NCBI RefSeq assembly: GCF_900142325.1
Contig: NZ_FRAM01000003.1
Location: 354,038-418,037, forward strand
Source: Epilithonimonas mollis
Lineage (GTDB): Bacteria; Bacteroidota; Bacteroidia; Flavobacteriales; Weeksellaceae
Direction of reading: 5' to 3'
DNA: 64,000 nucleotides
Below the pieces are notes generated by a model that had not been told where the DNA came from, ran no database searches, and saw nothing but the letters and a program-made list of their open reading frames with translations. Every line of letters begins with the position of its first letter. The stretch's first letter is position 1. A program made the position numbers and the translations under genes. Positions 30,725 to 39,311 of this stretch are shown here, one piece after another.

Positions 30725-33205
30725 TTATTTTATCATAATTTTCTGTCCCTGGATTCTGTTCTCCAGATTGACATTGAGTAAATAACTTCCTTTGACCATA
30801 TCAGACACATTGATCTTGCACTGCTTACAATCTGTCTTTTCAAATCTGATCAATCTACCGGTCATATCATAAATTTCATAGCTTTTTATCAATTCTTTTT
30901 CAGATGAAATAAAAATGTTTTTATCAGCAGGATTTGGATAAATGGATAATAATCTTTTATTGGTTTCGCTGGCAGACAAGCTATTATAGATTTGATATCC
31001 CAGTGTCATATCATTGAAAGTGATGTTGTAGGTGCCTTCCAATGAAAGACTGAATTTGATATTAGGTCCACCGCCTGTTGACAGCTGCGCATACCCTGTA
31101 GTCCCTGTTGCGTTTCCCCAATCCTCGCCGGACCAGTTAGAAGTATTGGCGAATTTCAACTCATGACCGCCTGCCTGCACCATTATATTATTCATCGTCC
31201 AGACATCATTCTGTAATGACATCGGTTGTAGTAGCCAGCCATTAAAACTTCCTCCAACATACATGTTTTCTTGATGATGTGGCGTAAATTTGATATTGTA
31301 CTTTAAAGTCAAATCATTAAAATCGATATCATAAGTACCGGGTGAATTGATTGTGAATTTGAGGTTGCTTCCACCTCCTGTTGTTTGCTCAACCGTACCG
31401 GAAAGTCCATTGGCATTTCCCCAGTCTTGACCGCTGAAGTTGCTGGTATTTGCAAATTTGAGTTCATAATCACCAGCAAGCAGGATTTGATTTTTGATCT
31501 TCCAAATATTATTTTCCATCGTCATTTCATTCATATTCCAGCTATTATAGGTTCCGCCTACAAACATTTGAGCATTGTGGCCTCCACTGACATTAAAACT
31601 TTGCACCTGTGGCAGAGCCGCGCAAAAACCGTTGCCACCAGCTTGTTTTGCAATAACTGTTACCATTCCGTTTACACCATTTAGCTGGATCTGGTTATTA
31701 ATGATCTTTGCAGGTCCAGAAGCTACTTCAAAAGTGACAGGCTGACCGGCAGATGAGTTTGCGGCAGGACTGAAGGCCGGATCATTGGCATTTTTATCTG
31801 AAATAGTTGGGAAAGTAATGGTTTGGCTGCTGCATGTTTCTGTTGTGCTTTTTACCAGTTTTAGCACCACACAGCCATGTGGCGGTACTGTCACAGAAAT
31901 ATTGCTCATTGTACCAAGATTGGCGTGCTGCCAAAGATCCCTTACCATAACCTGTCCCGCTATACCAAGTTGACTTTGGAAATTCATAGAGCGAATCTGG
32001 GAAGTTGTTTCCCTGTTGAAAAATCCGATAATCCAGTCACCGTTATTAAGTTGTCCTCTCCATATCTGGCTGTTTGTATTTTTAGGATCATTACTCAGAG
32101 GTTTTCCTACAAACTTCGCAGCATTCAGCTCCAATATTTCAGAATTCTGATATAACCATAGGTCATTGCCGATGGTATTATACTGATCCGCAATGGTAAC
32201 CGGACCTCCGGCAAGAACATTGAGAGAAATCACAGTTCTTTTTTCGGTATCATTTGCAAACGTATTGATTCTAAGGAAATCACCATCCAGCTGTACTTTT
32301 TTACCTCCTGTGACTTGTGACCAATACACAAAACCGTCAAATGCATTGGCATATTGCGACCAGTTCGTATAGTGATGTCCCCTGTCTTTATCACTGAACT
32401 TATACCATGTTCCCTCGCCGGCATCTTCATTAATTCTGAAAAGATGACCGTATTGTTGTTCCAGTTCTGCAATATTAAAGAGATTTGGCATGACCAAGCT
32501 CAGATACACACCATTGGCATCACATGCCTCACGCATCCATCTCAATGCTTTTTCATACTGAGCTTTTGTTCTTTGTGGTCCTACGGTTCCTAAATTTCTG
32601 TCATAGCCGGATTCAAACCAGGACAGAAAATCCACTCGCAGATACCTGATGCCCATGTCAGCATAATATTTGACATAACCTTTGACATATTCTTCTGCAC
32701 CAGGTCTGTCAACCTGAACCCACTTAAACCAAAGGCTCTGTTCATTGGGATCAAGAAGTGATGAAACATTAATATCAGTACCGGCAATTTTTTTGGTGTT
32801 ATCATTCGGATCTACGTGCAGCCAAAGCGGATTTTCATACATGCCAAGTGTCATACCTTTATTTTGTAGAAATTGAGACCACCAGGCATAATCGTTTTGC
32901 CATTTTATAGAATGGCTTTTTCTGTATCCGTTTTCATTGATCTGACTAACGTCACCCCAGCCATCCATGCAAACCATATTATATCCGTAAGATTTCAGAT
33001 TCTGATCCAGCCAATTAATGTTATCCAGCAATGCTTCCTCTGTAAGATAATTATCTTGTATACCAGCCATCTCCCTTGTAATATGATATTCATAAGGGTT
33101 CCAATAAAGAGGTGCTTTATAGGGGTTTTGAGAATAACTAATACCGAAAAAGAATAGCATACAAATATTGATGTTTATCCATTTAAAAACGTTGTGTGTT
33201 TTCAT
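30725..33205 (-). CDS. Secreted clan GH-D (GH27/GH36-like) glycoside hydrolase with CBM-like repeats and T9SS sorting domain
   Basis: 826 residues. Order: signal peptide (about 1-26), TIM barrel, beta domain, linker region, two related modules of about 90 residues, T9SS type A sorting domain. The barrel has GYNMVCMDGWGD, the probable nucleophile in IRYLRVDFLSWF and a probable acid/base in RINEDAGEG, as in GH27/GH36. The modules start MFVGGTYNSWN and MYVGGSFNGW, resembling the starch-binding modules of the neighbouring lipoprotein. GH27 includes isomalto-dextranases as well as alpha-galactosidases; the glucosidase-rich neighbourhood favours an alpha-glucan (perhaps dextran) endo- or exo-enzyme at the cell surface. 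First gene of the locus. Confidence 0.75.
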   Translation of the reverse strand: MKTHNVFKWININICMLFFFGISYSQNPYKAPLYWNPYEYHITREMAGIQDNYLTEEALLDNINWLDQNLKSYGYNMVCMDGWGDVSQINENGYRKSHSIKWQNDYAWWSQFLQNKGMTLGMYENPLWLHVDPNDNTKKIAGTDINVSSLLDPNEQSLWFKWVQVDRPGAEEYVKGYVKYYADMGIRYLRVDFLSWFESGYDRNLGTVGPQRTKAQYEKALRWMREACDANGVYLSLVMPNLFNIAELEQQYGHLFRINEDAGEGTWYKFSDKDRGHHYTNWSQYANAFDGFVYWSQVTGGKKVQLDGDFLRINTFANDTEKRTVISLNVLAGGPVTIADQYNTIGNDLWLYQNSEILELNAAKFVGKPLSNDPKNTNSQIWRGQLNNGDWIIGFFNRETTSQIRSMNFQSQLGIAGQVMVRDLWQHANLGTMSNISVTVPPHGCVVLKLVKSTTETCSSQTITFPTISDKNANDPAFSPAANSSAGQPVTFEVASGPAKIINNQIQLNGVNGMVTVIAKQAGGNGFCAALPQVQSFNVSGGHNAQMFVGGTYNSWNMNEMTMENNIWKIKNQILLAGDYELKFANTSNFSGQDWGNANGLSGTVEQTTGGGSNLKFTINSPGTYDIDFNDLTLKYNIKFTPHHQENMYVGGSFNGWLLQPMSLQNDVWTMNNIMVQAGGHELKFANTSNWSGEDWGNATGTTGYAQLSTGGGPNIKFSLSLEGTYNITFNDMTLGYQIYNSLSASETNKRLLSIYPNPADKNIFISSEKELIKSYEIYDMTGRLIRFEKTDCKQCKINVSDMVKGSYLLNVNLENRIQGQKIMIK

Positions 33206-33237
33206 AATTTGAAACAGAATAATATTAATAACAGTTC

Positions 33238-33254
33238 ATTAACTGAATGTTAAT
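33238..33254 (-). promoter_or_regulatory. Inverted repeat upstream of the glucan operon
   Basis: ATTAAC-N5-GTTAAT, a perfect 6-base dyad 33 bases before the first gene of the operon. Possible regulator site; no convincing TAnnTTTG box is seen nearby. Confidence 0.4.
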
Positions 33255-33288
33255 TGATTATTGCTAATATATTTCGCTTATGGAATGA

Positions 33289-33318
33289 AAAGTGCCTGCA
33301 ATTAACATTGCAGGCATT
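33289..33318 (-). terminator. Terminator of the DUF6377 regulator gene
   Basis: TGCCTGCAAT/ATTGCAGGCA perfect 10-base stem, 4-base loop, then CTTTT on the minus strand. Confidence 0.85.
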
Positions 33319-33405
33319 TAGGTAAACAAATCTGAACGTTTTACAAAAAAAATACACTAATAATCAATTATTTATGAAATAAACAGGTATAATAAAAAGT
33401 AAATA

Positions 33406-35037
33406 CTAGTGAGAAGAAATGGAATCAATTTGCATTATTCTCGCTTCAAAATCATCATTTTCAATGACCGATTTTGCTTTTACTTTGCTTCGATAATTAT
33501 AAATGGTTCTCAAAGAGTATCTTAAAAAGTCAGAAATCTGAACAGAATCATTTATTCCTAACCTTATCAAAGCGAAGATGCGTAGCTCTGTATGCAGGCT
33601 TCCAAATTTTATATCATATTGCTCGTTTGGTTTTAAGAGTTTATTGACCTCTTCGACAAAATTCGGATAGATCCTGAGGAAAGCGCGGTCAAAATTTTGA
33701 TACAATTCATTAAGATCCATATCAGTATTTTTCTTATTATTGACCATTTCCGAAAGTTTATCCAATTGTCCTGTAGAGAGTCGTCTTGAAATAAGGAGTT
33801 TATATCGGTCGAATTTTTCAAGATAAATTGAACACTGGTTAATAAAAAACCCAATATATTCTTCTTTGATATGATTGGCTTCATCCAGTTTCAGGTTCAG
33901 TATATTAAGATCCCTATTCGCTGCCCTGACTTCTTTCCTTGATTTTACAATTATTTTTAACTGGCGTATCACCAAGTATGTTACCATAGCGAGAATAATT
34001 AACATAATACTGATTGTCCAGACAGAAAATTGCAACTTTCTGTTCGTATTATTAACCTGAAGCATGTAAGCCTTTTCAATAATGGGCTGCACCTGGCTGA
34101 TCTGGAAAGTTCTGAAACGGGCATTATAAAAGTTAGCGTCCTCTATCGCAGACTCAAGAAAGCGATAGGCAGTATTGTAATCGCCTTCCTTGTATAATAG
34201 AAATGCAAGTTCCTGTAGTGATCTATTCTCTGTAGTGGCAGATTCTATATCCTCGATCGATGATAGTGCAAGATATTTTTTCTGATTATTCGTGTTTCCA
34301 ATTTCACCTTCGGCAAAGGCTTTACAATAATATCCGATTGCCTTCAGTCTGGTTTTGGGAGGAACAGATATTATAAACTTATCGATATCGGATATAGCTT
34401 CCTTCCATTTATTATTCATCTTATTGATATTGTACTGGAAAAGATATCTGAAGACAGGATCTTTTGAAGAGGCAAGTCCTTTGTGATAATACTCCATCAG
34501 TTTTATTTTATGGGCATTAGCAAACATTTTATTGCTCTTACTATATTCATAGAGGTTTGTATAAAGAGATTCTGCGGTAGAATCATATGAAAACAGTAAA
34601 GGTTGAGGAACATCTTTTCCAATGCTGTCGAGAATTATCTTGGATTCAGTAAAAAGCCCGATAGAGTTAAGCAGGTTACTTTTTTTGATCAACGTCTCAT
34701 AACGCCAGTTTTTATTATGGGTCGAATCAGCCAGCATAAGATTCTTTTGAAGATAGTTAATAGCGGAATCGCTTTGGTATCCGAAATAATTATCTGCAAT
34801 GTCTCCATTGATACCATATCTTTGTTTAACATCGGAGCCTGCATTCTTAAGCTTGGCCTTCAATCCCACAATCAACATTTCTCTCTGTTGACGGAAGACA
34901 GATTTGACAATTATAAGTGAGTCGAGATTTTTGATTTCTAAGCCTGCATCACTAATTTTTGGGGTGTCATGACAAGAAATACATAGTGCCAAAACTATAC
35001 ATAAAACGAAAGAACTTATTGCATTGCGGAAAATCAT
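33406..35037 (-). CDS. DUF6377-type membrane regulator with TPR sensor and C-terminal HTH
   Basis: 543 residues. A lipoprotein-like signal (ALCISC, about residue 22) leads into a periplasmic helical, TPR-like region. One TM helix lies near residues 340-360 (WTISIMLIILAMVTYLVI), then a coiled coil. The C-terminal cytosolic part ends in a LuxR-like helix-turn-helix (RIFALIRLGINDSVQISDFL, then RTIYNYRSKVK). This one-protein sensor-regulator form is common next to SusCD loci in Bacteroidota. It probably senses a glucan fragment in the periplasm and activates the operon that follows. Three 15-bp direct repeats lie upstream of it. Confidence 0.85.
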   Translation of the reverse strand: MIFRNAISSFVLCIVLALCISCHDTPKISDAGLEIKNLDSLIIVKSVFRQQREMLIVGLKAKLKNAGSDVKQRYGINGDIADNYFGYQSDSAINYLQKNLMLADSTHNKNWRYETLIKKSNLLNSIGLFTESKIILDSIGKDVPQPLLFSYDSTAESLYTNLYEYSKSNKMFANAHKIKLMEYYHKGLASSKDPVFRYLFQYNINKMNNKWKEAISDIDKFIISVPPKTRLKAIGYYCKAFAEGEIGNTNNQKKYLALSSIEDIESATTENRSLQELAFLLYKEGDYNTAYRFLESAIEDANFYNARFRTFQISQVQPIIEKAYMLQVNNTNRKLQFSVWTISIMLIILAMVTYLVIRQLKIIVKSRKEVRAANRDLNILNLKLDEANHIKEEYIGFFINQCSIYLEKFDRYKLLISRRLSTGQLDKLSEMVNNKKNTDMDLNELYQNFDRAFLRIYPNFVEEVNKLLKPNEQYDIKFGSLHTELRIFALIRLGINDSVQISDFLRYSLRTIYNYRSKVKAKSVIENDDFEARIMQIDSISSH

Positions 35038-35105
35038 TTCATTCTGAAAATTTAATTATTACTACAAATAAAGAATAAAAAACTGGAATTCCATATTCTG
35101 CAGAT

Positions 35106-35150
35106 ATAAATTTGATTGAAATAAATTTGATTGAAATAAATTTGAATGTG
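35106..35150. repeat. Three tandem 15-bp repeats upstream of the DUF6377 regulator gene
   Basis: Two exact copies of ATAAATTTGATTGAA (35106-35120, 35121-35135) and a third with changes in the last five bases (35136-35150). They lie 69-113 bases before the start of the downstream gene. Iteron spacing suits helical-phase binding of an activator, possibly the NarL-type regulator encoded just before. Confidence 0.65.
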
Positions 35151-35276
35151 ATGAATTAAAAATGGTGATCCCAAATAATTTATTGATCAGATAAGAGCCG
35201 AAAAAACAGCAACCTTATTCAATAGTAGAAGTGAAGCAATTTTACATTCAAATCTCCATTTCTCTTTATTTATTTT

Positions 35277-35897
35277 TCACCCTATCCACCGCTTATCTTC
35301 TGCTACTCGTAAAGCATCGGCTTTACTGTTAACGGACAGCTTCTGATAAATATTACGGATATGGCTGCGCACCGTTTCCTTATTGATATAAAGCTCAGCA
35401 GCAATCTTAGTATAGGTTTTACCTTGCGCTATTCCCTGTAAAACTTGTGTTTCCCTTTCGCTCAATGGCGAGTCAGAAGACAGTTTGAAGGACTTGACAA
35501 CCATACTCGCAATATTCAGGCTCATAGGGGCACCGCCTGCTAAAGCCTCATCAATAGAATGCAATAATTCCTTCATCCCCAGATTTTTGACAATATATCC
35601 CGAAGCACCAGCACAAAGTGACTGGAAAACCTTGTTACTATCTTCATACACCGTGATGATGAGAACAAGCGTCTGCTGATTTTGTTTCAATATTCTGGAC
35701 GTTCCTTCAATCCCGCTCATTCCGGGTAAATCAATATCCATTAAAACGACATCCGGACTGTCTCTTTGAAGATAACGAAGTGCTTCCTCACAATTATCAT
35801 AATCTTTTACCAGCTCATACTTGCCCGAAGCCTTTATAACTTCAGCAAAGCCTTTCCGTATATCACGGTTGTCTTCTATTATTACAATTCTTTTCAT
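35277..35897 (-). CDS. NarL/LuxR family response regulator
   Basis: 206 residues. A receiver domain (1-120) with phosphoacceptor Asp54 in VVLMDIDLPGMSG and acidic pocket IEDN is followed by a LuxR-type HTH at about 140-205 (LSERETQVLQGIAQGKTYTK, then VRSHIRNIYQKL). Cognate kinase is the histidine kinase encoded one base upstream. Expected targets are its own locus and the neighbouring glucan genes; this is inference from position. Confidence 0.94.
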   Translation of the reverse strand: MKRIVIIEDNRDIRKGFAEVIKASGKYELVKDYDNCEEALRYLQRDSPDVVLMDIDLPGMSGIEGTSRILKQNQQTLVLIITVYEDSNKVFQSLCAGASGYIVKNLGMKELLHSIDEALAGGAPMSLNIASMVVKSFKLSSDSPLSERETQVLQGIAQGKTYTKIAAELYINKETVRSHIRNIYQKLSVNSKADALRVAEDKRWIG

Positions 35898-35898
35898 T

Positions 35899-37161
35899 TT
35901 ACAATAATTTTACCGTAACAGGAAGTCCTATAGAAATACTGGTTCCCTGGTCACTCTTTTTGAGCTGATATAAAAAAGACGACCTTTCCGCCCTGCGCTC
36001 TATATTTTTTAGCCCATAATGTTCGACATCATCGTCTGCATCTTTCCAGATACCATTATCTCTGAGTATATACGTCACAAGCTCCTCATGATAAATCATC
36101 TCCATCAATACCTCTGTTGCACCGGAGTGTTTGATCACATTATTCATTACTTCCTTGAATATGAATATGAGGTTAAGAGCCGCAAAAGAATTCAGCTGCT
36201 GCAGATGTTGATGTTTTCCGGAAATAGAAGACGAAAAATCCACATCGAACTGATTGTAGAAGCTCTGACCATAGCTCTTCAAATATTCGAAAAGTGTCCC
36301 GGGATTGTCACTGTCGTTATTGAGATTCCAAAGAAAATCTTTGCTTGATGCATACAGTCCATTACTGTTGGTGATGATACTTTCTATTAAAGGTAAAATT
36401 TCGGGGTTGTCCTGGAACCGAAGCTGTAAGACAGTTGCCTGACGGTTAATGGCCGCCAGCATATTACCGGTTTGGTCATGAAAATCCGCAGCTATACTCT
36501 GGCGCATACTGTTAAGCTGCTCGGTACGCTGACGGACAGCCTCATCCAAAAGATTGATTTTCTGATCCCTGAGCGCAATTATTTTTTTCCGGCTTGTCTC
36601 ATTGCTGGAAAGTGAATAGGCAAGAAAACTACCGAGAAATGCCGTGATAAGGCAATGCATGAAAAGTGCATATAACGGGCTGCCTAGCAACATGCTCAAT
36701 ACTTTGTAATCCTCATTGCTGACTGTAAGATAATAGATAAAACTCAGATAAATGATATTGCTAATTATAGCCAGCCAACCCCATTTCTTATCAGCAAGTA
36801 TACCACCGAGCAGAAACATATGGACAATGCAAATATTGGTTGAATAAATCAGACCCGAATCCTTGAGCCAGTAATAAATGATAAAGTAAGTCAATATACC
36901 GGATACGATGTTAAAAAAGCGATAATGACCAGTATATTTAATTCCAAAAAGGGTTATTAGATTTCCTGTAGCATTCAGGTAGAACATCCAAAGATACTCG
37001 CCCATATCATACCAGATCAACAATATCGGGAAGATGCATGTGGCTGCAGTACCCATAAAAATCGTACTGGCAATTGTAAACAGTTCGTGATAGCGTGGAT
37101 GGTCTTTACTTTCCCGCACACCCGAAGGTAAAAACCAGTTAATAAGTCTTTCTATGATCAT
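35899..37161 (-). CDS. Membrane sensor histidine kinase (HisKA_3 type)
   Basis: 420 residues. About six TM helices in residues 25-185 lack a large periplasmic domain. A coiled coil leads to the dimerisation helix with His228 in AADFHDQTGN. The HATPase domain has KEVMNNVIKHSGA (N box), LRDNGIW (G1) and GLKNIERRAERS (G2). It would phosphorylate the NarL-type regulator whose gene starts one base after this stop. The membrane-embedded sensor suggests a membrane or redox cue rather than a soluble glycan. Confidence 0.92.
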   Translation of the reverse strand: MIIERLINWFLPSGVRESKDHPRYHELFTIASTIFMGTAATCIFPILLIWYDMGEYLWMFYLNATGNLITLFGIKYTGHYRFFNIVSGILTYFIIYYWLKDSGLIYSTNICIVHMFLLGGILADKKWGWLAIISNIIYLSFIYYLTVSNEDYKVLSMLLGSPLYALFMHCLITAFLGSFLAYSLSSNETSRKKIIALRDQKINLLDEAVRQRTEQLNSMRQSIAADFHDQTGNMLAAINRQATVLQLRFQDNPEILPLIESIITNSNGLYASSKDFLWNLNNDSDNPGTLFEYLKSYGQSFYNQFDVDFSSSISGKHQHLQQLNSFAALNLIFIFKEVMNNVIKHSGATEVLMEMIYHEELVTYILRDNGIWKDADDDVEHYGLKNIERRAERSSFLYQLKKSDQGTSISIGLPVTVKLL

Positions 37162-37390
37162 TGTTTGTAAAATTAATATAATTCATTACAGCATCAGCAA
37201 ATCGGTATGAAATTCACCCAATTTGGAGGATTGACTCGTTGACAACTCTCGCAATAAATTTGTAAAATAAATAAAGATATGAGATTACGACTATAAATTA
37301 ATTCCCAAAATAAAACAATTGTTAGAAATTTTGAAATACATCTTTAAGAATTAACCGAGCATCTGATTATTAACCATTAAATTTTATTAT

Positions 37391-38860
37391 ATGAAAAAAT
37401 CATTATTTTATTATTTCTTTTTTATACTATTATATTCGAATTTTAATTGCCAGAAAACTTATTTGGATACATCTTTCGGTAATAATGGAATGGTATCAAC
37501 ACCGCTCTTTACTCCTAAGACAATCAAGGTGCAAAACGATGGAAAAATACTGTTAGCTGGTGAATTTAAACGACCTAATTCAACTTATACAAATCACATC
37601 ATTTATCGTTTTAATGCAGACGGAAGCGTTGATGAAGGTTTTGGTACAGATGGGAAAGTGAGCGGAAATACACCAAGCAATGAAACTGTTATGGGGATCT
37701 ATGAAACACAGGACAACAAAATCGTCTTAGTGCTTAAAAGAACTGGTTCTGCCATTTTTAAAAGGTTTAATTCTAATGGTACCGTGGATACGACATTAGG
37801 CACAAATGGGGAGAAGTTCTTTTATTTTTCAACAAGCTACTCCGGAATTATAGACATTGCTCAAAGAATGATTTTAACAGAAGACAACAAAATTGTACTT
37901 ACTGGAGCAACGCATAGATTCCCTATAATAACGACAATACCAGCAAAACCTTTTAGTTATGTGGTCCGTTTAAATCAGGACTTTACATTTGACACGACTT
38001 TCAACAACGTTGGCTATTGTAAATTTGAGAATATCATTTCCGATCTCAGTCTGGTAGACATCGACAAAAATGGCTCGATCACAACTGGTTTCAAAGGCTC
38101 TACGATTAAGATTCTTGCAAATGGACAGATGGATACAAGCTTTGGAAGTAATGGAATAAAAAATATAAATCTGTCAACCAATATCATTATCAAAAATCTA
38201 AAGATTGATAACAATGGAAACTACATCCTGAGCGGATCAATGGGCGGAACAGACAAGAGAGCTTTCCTAATGCGTTATAAACCTGATGGACAAGTAGACA
38301 CCAGTTATGGAAATAATGGATATGCTTATATTACAAATAGCTCAGATAAAAATGAAACTGCTATACAGTCTGTATTTCTGGGCAATGGAAAAACTTTGAG
38401 CGCCATAGAGAAGTTTAAAAACGGGTTTGATTTCGGTCTGACATTCTCAGATAGCAGTGGAACAATTGATAGTACAATTGGAACTGAAGGTCAAATCATT
38501 ACAGATATGGATAATGATCAGACAATAACCATCATTGAAAAACAAGCTGACGGCAAAATACTCGCAGCAGGATATGAATCTGAACGGATGATCCTTTTAA
38601 GATATGATTTCAGCGAAATCCTTGATGTCAAATCAACAAAAACCAATCAAAGCAGAATCTTTCCAAATCCTTCAAAAGATTATATTAATATAGAGTTAAT
38701 GACTCCACTTTCAGATTATGTCATCCGTAGTGCTTCTGGCCAGATCATCGTAAAAGGTGTGACAAAAGATAAAAAACTAAGAATTGATATATCGCAATAC
38801 AACAATGGCATCTACTACATTACTACTTCTGCAGGGACTTTTAAGTTCATCAAGATATAA
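37391..38860 (+). CDS. Delta-60 repeat T9SS protein
   Basis: 489 residues. After a signal peptide the protein is built from delta-60-type repeats: each has the turn LDTSFGNNG, VDEGFGTDGKV, VDTTLGTNG, MDTSFGSNG or VDTSYGNNG about 55 residues apart, forming a beta-propeller-like structure. The C-terminal 75 residues are a T9SS type A sorting domain (RIFPNPSKDYINIE). It is therefore a secreted surface protein; function unknown. It is divergent from the histidine kinase gene. Confidence 0.88.
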   Translation: MKKSLFYYFFFILLYSNFNCQKTYLDTSFGNNGMVSTPLFTPKTIKVQNDGKILLAGEFKRPNSTYTNHIIYRFNADGSVDEGFGTDGKVSGNTPSNETVMGIYETQDNKIVLVLKRTGSAIFKRFNSNGTVDTTLGTNGEKFFYFSTSYSGIIDIAQRMILTEDNKIVLTGATHRFPIITTIPAKPFSYVVRLNQDFTFDTTFNNVGYCKFENIISDLSLVDIDKNGSITTGFKGSTIKILANGQMDTSFGSNGIKNINLSTNIIIKNLKIDNNGNYILSGSMGGTDKRAFLMRYKPDGQVDTSYGNNGYAYITNSSDKNETAIQSVFLGNGKTLSAIEKFKNGFDFGLTFSDSSGTIDSTIGTEGQIITDMDNDQTITIIEKQADGKILAAGYESERMILLRYDFSEILDVKSTKTNQSRIFPNPSKDYINIELMTPLSDYVIRSASGQIIVKGVTKDKKLRIDISQYNNGIYYITTSAGTFKFIKI

Positions 38861-39311
38861 TTTATTTATTAGCAAAAGTATACTTTAATATCTTTCCACA
38901 CTACTTTCTTTAATTATTAAAAGGCATAGATAACACTATGCCTTTTCTGATATTTGCTGTCAAATATAGATGCCCAATATGCCGCTCAATCAGTTGTGTA
39001 AAACGACTCAGATTTTAAAATCCTGGCAATTAGCCGGCTTCTGATAAGGCTTTTACTTATTTTTGATAAATTTTTCTATTACCAGCAGTCTACATTTATG
39101 GAAATGATCAAAGAATATTAGAACCTTGCCCCAATTGATTACGATTGTATGGCAATTATAATATCTGGAAATTGCCTGATGCTATTTTAATATTCCTTAT
39201 TGTTATCATCTTGCGCCGTATTTTATTAGATCTTGATTAATAATTTTTTATGATTTTTACTATATTGTACGATATTTGATAATCCTATTCAGTAACTCAA
39301 TAACTAACGTT
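38861..39311. other. Intergenic region with one terminator
   Basis: Contains a terminator for the delta-60 gene at 38919-38946 (AAAAGGCATAG/CTATGCCTTTT, 6-base loop). The remaining 350 bases show no credible reading frame; stops are frequent in all frames. A weak promoter-like GATATTTG (39271-39278) lies before tamB. Confidence 0.6.
38919..38946 (+). terminator. Terminator of the delta-60 repeat gene
   Basis: Perfect 11-base stem AAAAGGCATAG/CTATGCCTTTT. U-rich on both sides, so it could act in both directions. Confidence 0.8.

Noticed and set aside
37162..37390. A clear promoter between the histidine kinase and the delta-60 gene
   Set aside because: Only partial TAnnTTTG matches without a -33 element; not enough to list.
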